Shown here piece by piece: positions 6,762-9,524 of a stretch of DNA of 9,524 bases; the first letter of the stretch is position 1; each line of letters opens with the position of its first letter. Origin of the DNA: UBA4416 sp046345275 (lineage in GTDB: Bacteria; Bacteroidota; Bacteroidia; B-17B0; Aurantibacillaceae); assembly GCA_046345275.1 (NCBI GenBank), contig JBKDJY010000105.1, forward strand, positions 1 through 9,524, read 5' to 3'. Under the pieces are notes generated by a model that saw nothing but the letters and a program-made list of their open reading frames with translations, made no database searches and had not been told where the DNA came from. Both the position numbers and the translations under genes were made by a program.

Positions 6762-7062
6762 CACACACTCTTATGTAAAGCAGCAATAATTATTAACAAG
6801 TTTTTAAGAAGCAACAACACAATTTTTTTAATCAATTAATTTCAAGCGCACTTACGTATAGGTGCGTTTAGGAAAAGTTATTCTGACAAGGAATTGGTCG
6901 GCCTGAGCCAAGTCCAAAAGTCCGAAGTTTGCATCGATAAAATACCTGAAAACAAAATACGAGGAACCTTACTTTGATTTAAGGCTAATAACAATATCTC
7001 GCAAGCATGCCATGTAAATTTTCGTTTTTAGTTTGCAGTCAAATTATAATCTGAAAAAAAAA
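6738..7062. other. Convergent intergenic region
   Basis: These 325 bases lie between the ends of two converging genes. They hold one 8-bp stem (6844-6869) and no recognisable gene. A minus-strand frame of about 48 codons at roughly 6878-7026 has no ATG start and no recognisable motif. No GC-rich stem followed by a T-run is visible for either direction, so termination here is not accounted for. Confidence 0.55.
6844..6869. repeat. 8-bp stem around a TACGTA palindrome
   Basis: AAGCGCAC pairs with GTGCGTTT (one G-U pair) across a 10-base loop that contains TACGTA. No T-run follows, so it is probably not an intrinsic terminator. It may mark an element boundary. Confidence 0.4.
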
Positions 7063-8157
7063 TTATTCTGGAATATTTTCAGTTAATTTTCTTAAAAATT
7101 TTAGATTAATTAAAAATTCTTTTGCAATTATTCTTAATAAGGTATAAGTAGGAATGGCTATTACCATCCAAATAATTCCTCCAATACTTGCAGACATTAA
7201 TATCACAATAAATATTTCGAGTGGGTGAGCCTTTACCGTATTTGAAAAAATAAGGGGTTGGATGAGAAAGGCATCAAGTAAATTTGTGCCAATCAGTATG
7301 GCAATAATTTTAGTAAGGGTTATTGAAATAAGTTCATATTGATTGTATTCTATGCATCCGTTAACTCCCAAAAAAGCCGCAACCAATATAGTGATAATAG
7401 GCCCTAAGTATGGAATAATATTTAGTATGCCAGCCAAACATCCAATAACTAAGGCATTTTTAATGTCAAAAAACCACATTAAAGATGTAACAATAATGCT
7501 AACTAAAAAAATATCAATAAATAAACCAATAAAATAATTGCTTAGCATTTTTTTAGATTTTCTTACAATTTCCAATATTTTTTTTTCATAAATGGTCGGC
7601 GTTATCAATAGCAAGCCCCTCATCGCTAATTTTTCATCTTTTAAAAAGAAAAAAGTTATAAATAGAACTGAAAAAGTTCCTCCCAAAATTGAAGTTGTAT
7701 AATAAATGGCATTGTTAAAAATGGAAGATAAATTTTGAAAATTAGCAAAGCGATTTATTTGAAGCGTGAGATTTTCTGTGATTTCTTGTTCTGACCCGAG
7801 TTTAGAAATGTTCGCTTTTAGGTTAGGATAATTCGTTAAAATATGCTGTAATACATCATATAAATCTGAATGAGATAAAAATGCAATTTGAGAAATGAGT
7901 GGTGGTACAAAAATTCTTCCGATTGAATAGAGAAAGAAAATAAAAAAACTTAAAGTTATAATAGATGCTATTGCTGCATTTATTTTGAATTTACCTATTC
8001 TTAATTTACTCATAAAATTCATGATTGGCGAACCCAATAAAGCCAATACCATTGAAATGGTGATGTAGACAAATATTTTTGTAAACACAAATAAAAAAAA
8101 TAGAATCAGCAGTAAGGTCAATGCTGTGATAAAGTGTTTTTTAAAAAATAAACTCAT
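7063..8157 (-). CDS. AI-2E/PerM family membrane protein (PF01594-type)
   Basis: The product is 364 aa, the usual length for this family of 7-8-TM proteins. Hydrophobic segments occur at about 9-47, 61-90, 149-172, 208-230 and 234-345. The diagnostic motif is LAGILNIIPYLGPI at 241-254, matching the family's 'N-x-IPY-x-GP' signature. Other landmarks are FFFLKDEK (169-176) after the fourth segment and IQPLIFSNTVKAHPLEIF (299-316), with the conserved HPL. The extracytoplasmic or cytoplasmic loop at 95-150 is soluble and variable, as usual. Characterised members include the E. coli AI-2 exporter TqsA and some Na+/H+ antiporters; substrate cannot be inferred here. The ATG overlaps the stop of the lycopene cyclase gene (ATGA, 8154-8157), implying translational coupling and membership in the carotenoid operon. 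Confidence 0.92.
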   Translation of the reverse strand: MSLFFKKHFITALTLLLILFFLFVFTKIFVYITISMVLALLGSPIMNFMSKLRIGKFKINAAIASIITLSFFIFFLYSIGRIFVPPLISQIAFLSHSDLYDVLQHILTNYPNLKANISKLGSEQEITENLTLQINRFANFQNLSSIFNNAIYYTTSILGGTFSVLFITFFFLKDEKLAMRGLLLITPTIYEKKILEIVRKSKKMLSNYFIGLFIDIFLVSIIVTSLMWFFDIKNALVIGCLAGILNIIPYLGPIITILVAAFLGVNGCIEYNQYELISITLTKIIAILIGTNLLDAFLIQPLIFSNTVKAHPLEIFIVILMSASIGGIIWMVIAIPTYTLLRIIAKEFLINLKFLRKLTENIPE

Positions 8158-8846
8158 TTGCTTATAACTTGAATGGATTTACGACTTAAAAAATCCATGA
8201 TTAAAATGGGTAATAACATTAAGCTTAGGCAATAAAATAAATCTTCCAAAGGAATGGAAAGTAGCCTTAAGTTCATATTTTCAAAGTTATTATAAACCAC
8301 TACTGGCAAAGCAGTTAATATGCCATTGCAAACTAAAAATGGAATTAAAGAAATAAAATAAGAAACGAAAAATTGATTTAAGGTTTTTAATTTATAAATA
8401 TAAGTTGCGAAAATTATTAGAAATAAGCAAATACAGGCATTGGTGAGTGTATATAATTTATTATGATAAAGCAAAGCAGTGGTCAAACAAATGATACTAA
8501 AAATGATAATCACTGTTTTTTCAAATTTAAAAATTTGATTTTTTGAATAAGCTTTTACAACTTCATAAATAAATATGCAAGAGTAGGGCACTGTAATGAA
8601 AAAAAGCACTTCTTCAATAGGCAAGTTGAAGAAATAAATTCCTAAAATATAGTTCGGATTAAAATTCCAAATATTTTTATGGGTAAAAATAATATCCCAC
8701 GATATAAAAAAAAGCGAGTTAATAAAAATTGCGATAAATAATTTTTTCCATAATTTATAAAAAGCTACTTTTTGATCGAAGCTCAAAACCAATGGAAAAA
8801 AAACAGCAGAAAAATTTAAAATTAGATAAGTAAAATGAGTGTTCAT
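8154..8846 (-). CDS. crtYcd: Lycopene beta-cyclase, fused CrtYc-CrtYd type
   Basis: The product is 230 aa and very hydrophobic, with about seven membrane segments, so it is an integral inner-membrane enzyme. It would cyclise the ends of lycopene to give beta-carotene. Both halves of the fused cyclase are visible. The first has SFDQKVAFYKLWK (22-34), FxxWD (D51), and NLPIEEVLFFITVPYSCIFIYE (74-95). The second has FxxSYFxxLIPFLVCNG (160-175), VVVYNN (182-187), and SIPLEDLFYCLSLMLLP (197-213). The paired PIEE and PLED motifs are the hallmark of the CrtYc/CrtYd family, known as separate subunits in actinobacteria and as one chain in Bacteroidota, Myxococcus and haloarchaea. I chose ATG at 8846 rather than the TTG three codons upstream: MNTHFTYLILNF resembles family N-termini. 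The gene sits 29 bases after crtZ and overlaps the AI-2E gene by 4 bases. Confidence 0.92.
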   Translation of the reverse strand: MNTHFTYLILNFSAVFFPLVLSFDQKVAFYKLWKKLFIAIFINSLFFISWDIIFTHKNIWNFNPNYILGIYFFNLPIEEVLFFITVPYSCIFIYEVVKAYSKNQIFKFEKTVIIIFSIICLTTALLYHNKLYTLTNACICLFLIIFATYIYKLKTLNQFFVSYFISLIPFLVCNGILTALPVVVYNNFENMNLRLLSIPLEDLFYCLSLMLLPILIMDFLSRKSIQVISK

Positions 8847-8875
8847 TAAAAACAATTAATCATTTAAAGATACAA

Positions 8876-9325
8876 TTAATTAGTTGCTTTAAAATATTTG
8901 ATGGGAACAATTAGCATCCCAAAATTTTTACCATTATTCTTTTCTAAATAGGTATGATGAATTTTGTGAGCTCTTTTAATTCCTTTTACATACCAATTAT
9001 TAGATTTAGAAAACCATTTAAATCTTTGATGAATTATAATATCGTGCACAAGAAAATAGCAAATGCCATATAGTAATATTCCAATGCCGATATAAAAAAA
9101 GTAATTATAATTATTTAAGGCACCAAACATTATTCCCAACCAACTAGGAATTGCAAAGATTAAAAAAAACAAATCATTTTTTTCAAAAAAAACTTTACTT
9201 GAATGATTGTGGTGATCCTTATGAATAGGCCACATTTGACCATGCATAATAAATTTATGTGTAAACCAAGCCATAAATTCCATTACAAAAAAAGAAGCCA
9301 ATATGATTAAAAAATGAATTAACAT
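8876..9325 (-). CDS. crtZ: Beta-carotene hydroxylase (fatty acid hydroxylase superfamily)
   Basis: The product is 149 aa, slightly shorter than proteobacterial CrtZ (about 160-175) but usual for Bacteroidota. It is a di-iron membrane enzyme that hydroxylates beta-carotene at C3 and C3' to give cryptoxanthin and zeaxanthin. All histidine clusters are present: H23-x4-H28 (HKFIMH), H35-x2-H38-H39 (HKDHH), H94-D-x3-H99 (HDIIIHQRF), and H120-x2-H123-H124 (HKIHHTY). E16 in the first helix, the WFTHKFIMHG segment and the C-terminal NFGMLIVPIKYF are also typical. Hydrophobic stretches at about 1-20, 52-69, 73-95 fit a polytopic inner-membrane protein. It is the first gene of the visible operon, followed closely by the cyclase that makes its substrate. 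Ketolase CrtW is not visible in the window. Confidence 0.94.
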   Translation of the reverse strand: MLIHFLIILASFFVMEFMAWFTHKFIMHGQMWPIHKDHHNHSSKVFFEKNDLFFLIFAIPSWLGIMFGALNNYNYFFYIGIGILLYGICYFLVHDIIIHQRFKWFSKSNNWYVKGIKRAHKIHHTYLEKNNGKNFGMLIVPIKYFKATN

Positions 9326-9359
9326 AAGATGATAACAATTTACCGTTTTTTTTGTTTAA

Positions 9360-9391
9360 AAAGCTTATCTGAAATTATTTTTTAAAACAAA
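9360..9391 (-). promoter_or_regulatory. Possible promoter of the crtZ-crtYcd-AI-2E operon
   Basis: Reading the minus strand, TTTG (9391-9388) is followed after 20 bases by TAAGCTTT (9367-9360), an imperfect match to TAnnTTTG with two mismatches. It would leave a leader of roughly 30 bases before the crtZ ATG. The gap of 96 bases from the preceding gene end leaves room for a separate promoter, but read-through from upstream is equally possible. Confidence 0.25.
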
Positions 9392-9421
9392 TAATAAAAT
9401 AACTGGAGTTTCCCCATTATT

Positions 9422-9524
9422 CTAATCAAAGTTAAAAAATAATTGGAACTCATTGGGCGGTTTTGATTTTTTATTAATAGGTGCGTTAGATGATTTGAGT
9501 AAATTGTAGATGCCATCAGCCATA
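9422..9524 (-). CDS. C-terminal fragment of an unidentified protein (runs off the right edge)
   Basis: On the minus strand a frame enters from the right edge and ends in TAG at 9422-9424. It encodes 33 residues: ADGIYNLLKSSNAPINKK, then SKPPNEF and a terminal QLFFNFD. The amphipathic start, proline-lysine linker and aromatic end look like a real protein tail rather than a chance frame, and the orientation and spacing (97 bases) suit a gene upstream of crtZ. The ATG at 9521-9523 could be internal. I do not recognise the protein; carotenoid synthesis genes or a regulator would be expected here by context only. Confidence 0.45.
   Translation of the reverse strand, partial: MADGIYNLLKSSNAPINKKSKPPNEFQLFFNFD

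Noticed and set aside
6878..7026. Minus-strand open frame of about 48 codons in the convergent gap
   Set aside because: No start codon at its beginning, no recognised motif, and its length is not unusual for chance.
7039..7054. Near-perfect palindrome TCAAATTATAATCTGA as a terminator for the AI-2E operon
   Set aside because: It has no usable loop, is AT-rich, and the T-run lies before rather than after it on the transcribed strand.
7343..7537. Plus-strand 64-codon frame
   Set aside because: It is antisense to the AI-2E gene, including the conserved IIPYLGPI region, so it is a shadow.
8847..8855. TTG start giving three extra residues on CrtYcd
   Set aside because: ATG at 8846 follows directly and matches the usual MN-x-H/YL start of the family.
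6858..9487. 11-base direct repeat ATAGGTGCGTT at 6858 and 9477 as possible att sites
   Set aside because: Several 11-mer repeats are expected by chance in 9.5 kb, and the second copy lies inside a coding tail.

Overview
The window looks like a piece of an AT-rich Bacteroidota genome (Flavobacteriales/Sphingobacteriales-like). The support is fourfold. A tRNA promoter matches the phylum's consensus (TTTG, 19-base spacer, TAATATTG). A tRNA lacks an encoded CCA. There is a very large beta-strand-rich outer-membrane protein of a type typical of the phylum. A carotenoid cluster carries the fused CrtYcd-type lycopene cyclase. I cannot name the species.

Left part (1-4577): a 1157-codon outer-membrane protein gene runs leftward and is divergent from an intact exodeoxyribonuclease III gene (xth). 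A tRNA-Lys(CTT) gene follows. The left end of the large gene is suspicious: the last ~27 codons do not look like a barrel terminus, and the first ~80 bases are about half G+C, far richer than the rest. This suggests a rearrangement, insertion or chimeric join.

Middle part (4578-7062): an accessory-looking segment directly downstream of the tRNA. It holds a possible 32-codon ORF overlapping a perfect 12-bp hairpin, an uncharacterised single-TM coiled-coil protein (213 aa), small palindromes, the N-terminal remnant of an IS transposase on the minus strand, and an uncharacterised 243-aa protein with a lysine-histidine-asparagine-arginine motif and an R-x4-H arrangement. The 243-aa gene is bracketed by a perfect 9-bp inverted repeat. 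The genes are unrelated to the flanking housekeeping and pigment genes, are separated by long non-coding spacers, and resemble cassettes or an integration hotspot. No integrase is visible.

Right part (7063-9524): a leftward carotenoid operon, crtZ (beta-carotene hydroxylase), then crtYcd (lycopene beta-cyclase), then an AI-2E/PerM-family membrane protein. The last two overlap by 4 bases (ATGA), so they are probably translationally coupled. CrtYcd would close the rings of lycopene to give beta-carotene, and CrtZ would hydroxylate those rings to give zeaxanthin. The role of the co-transcribed permease-like protein in this setting is not known. An unidentified C-terminal coding fragment lies at the right edge.

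I see no clear, complete novel system. The most promising loci for one are the two unassigned genes downstream of the tRNA.
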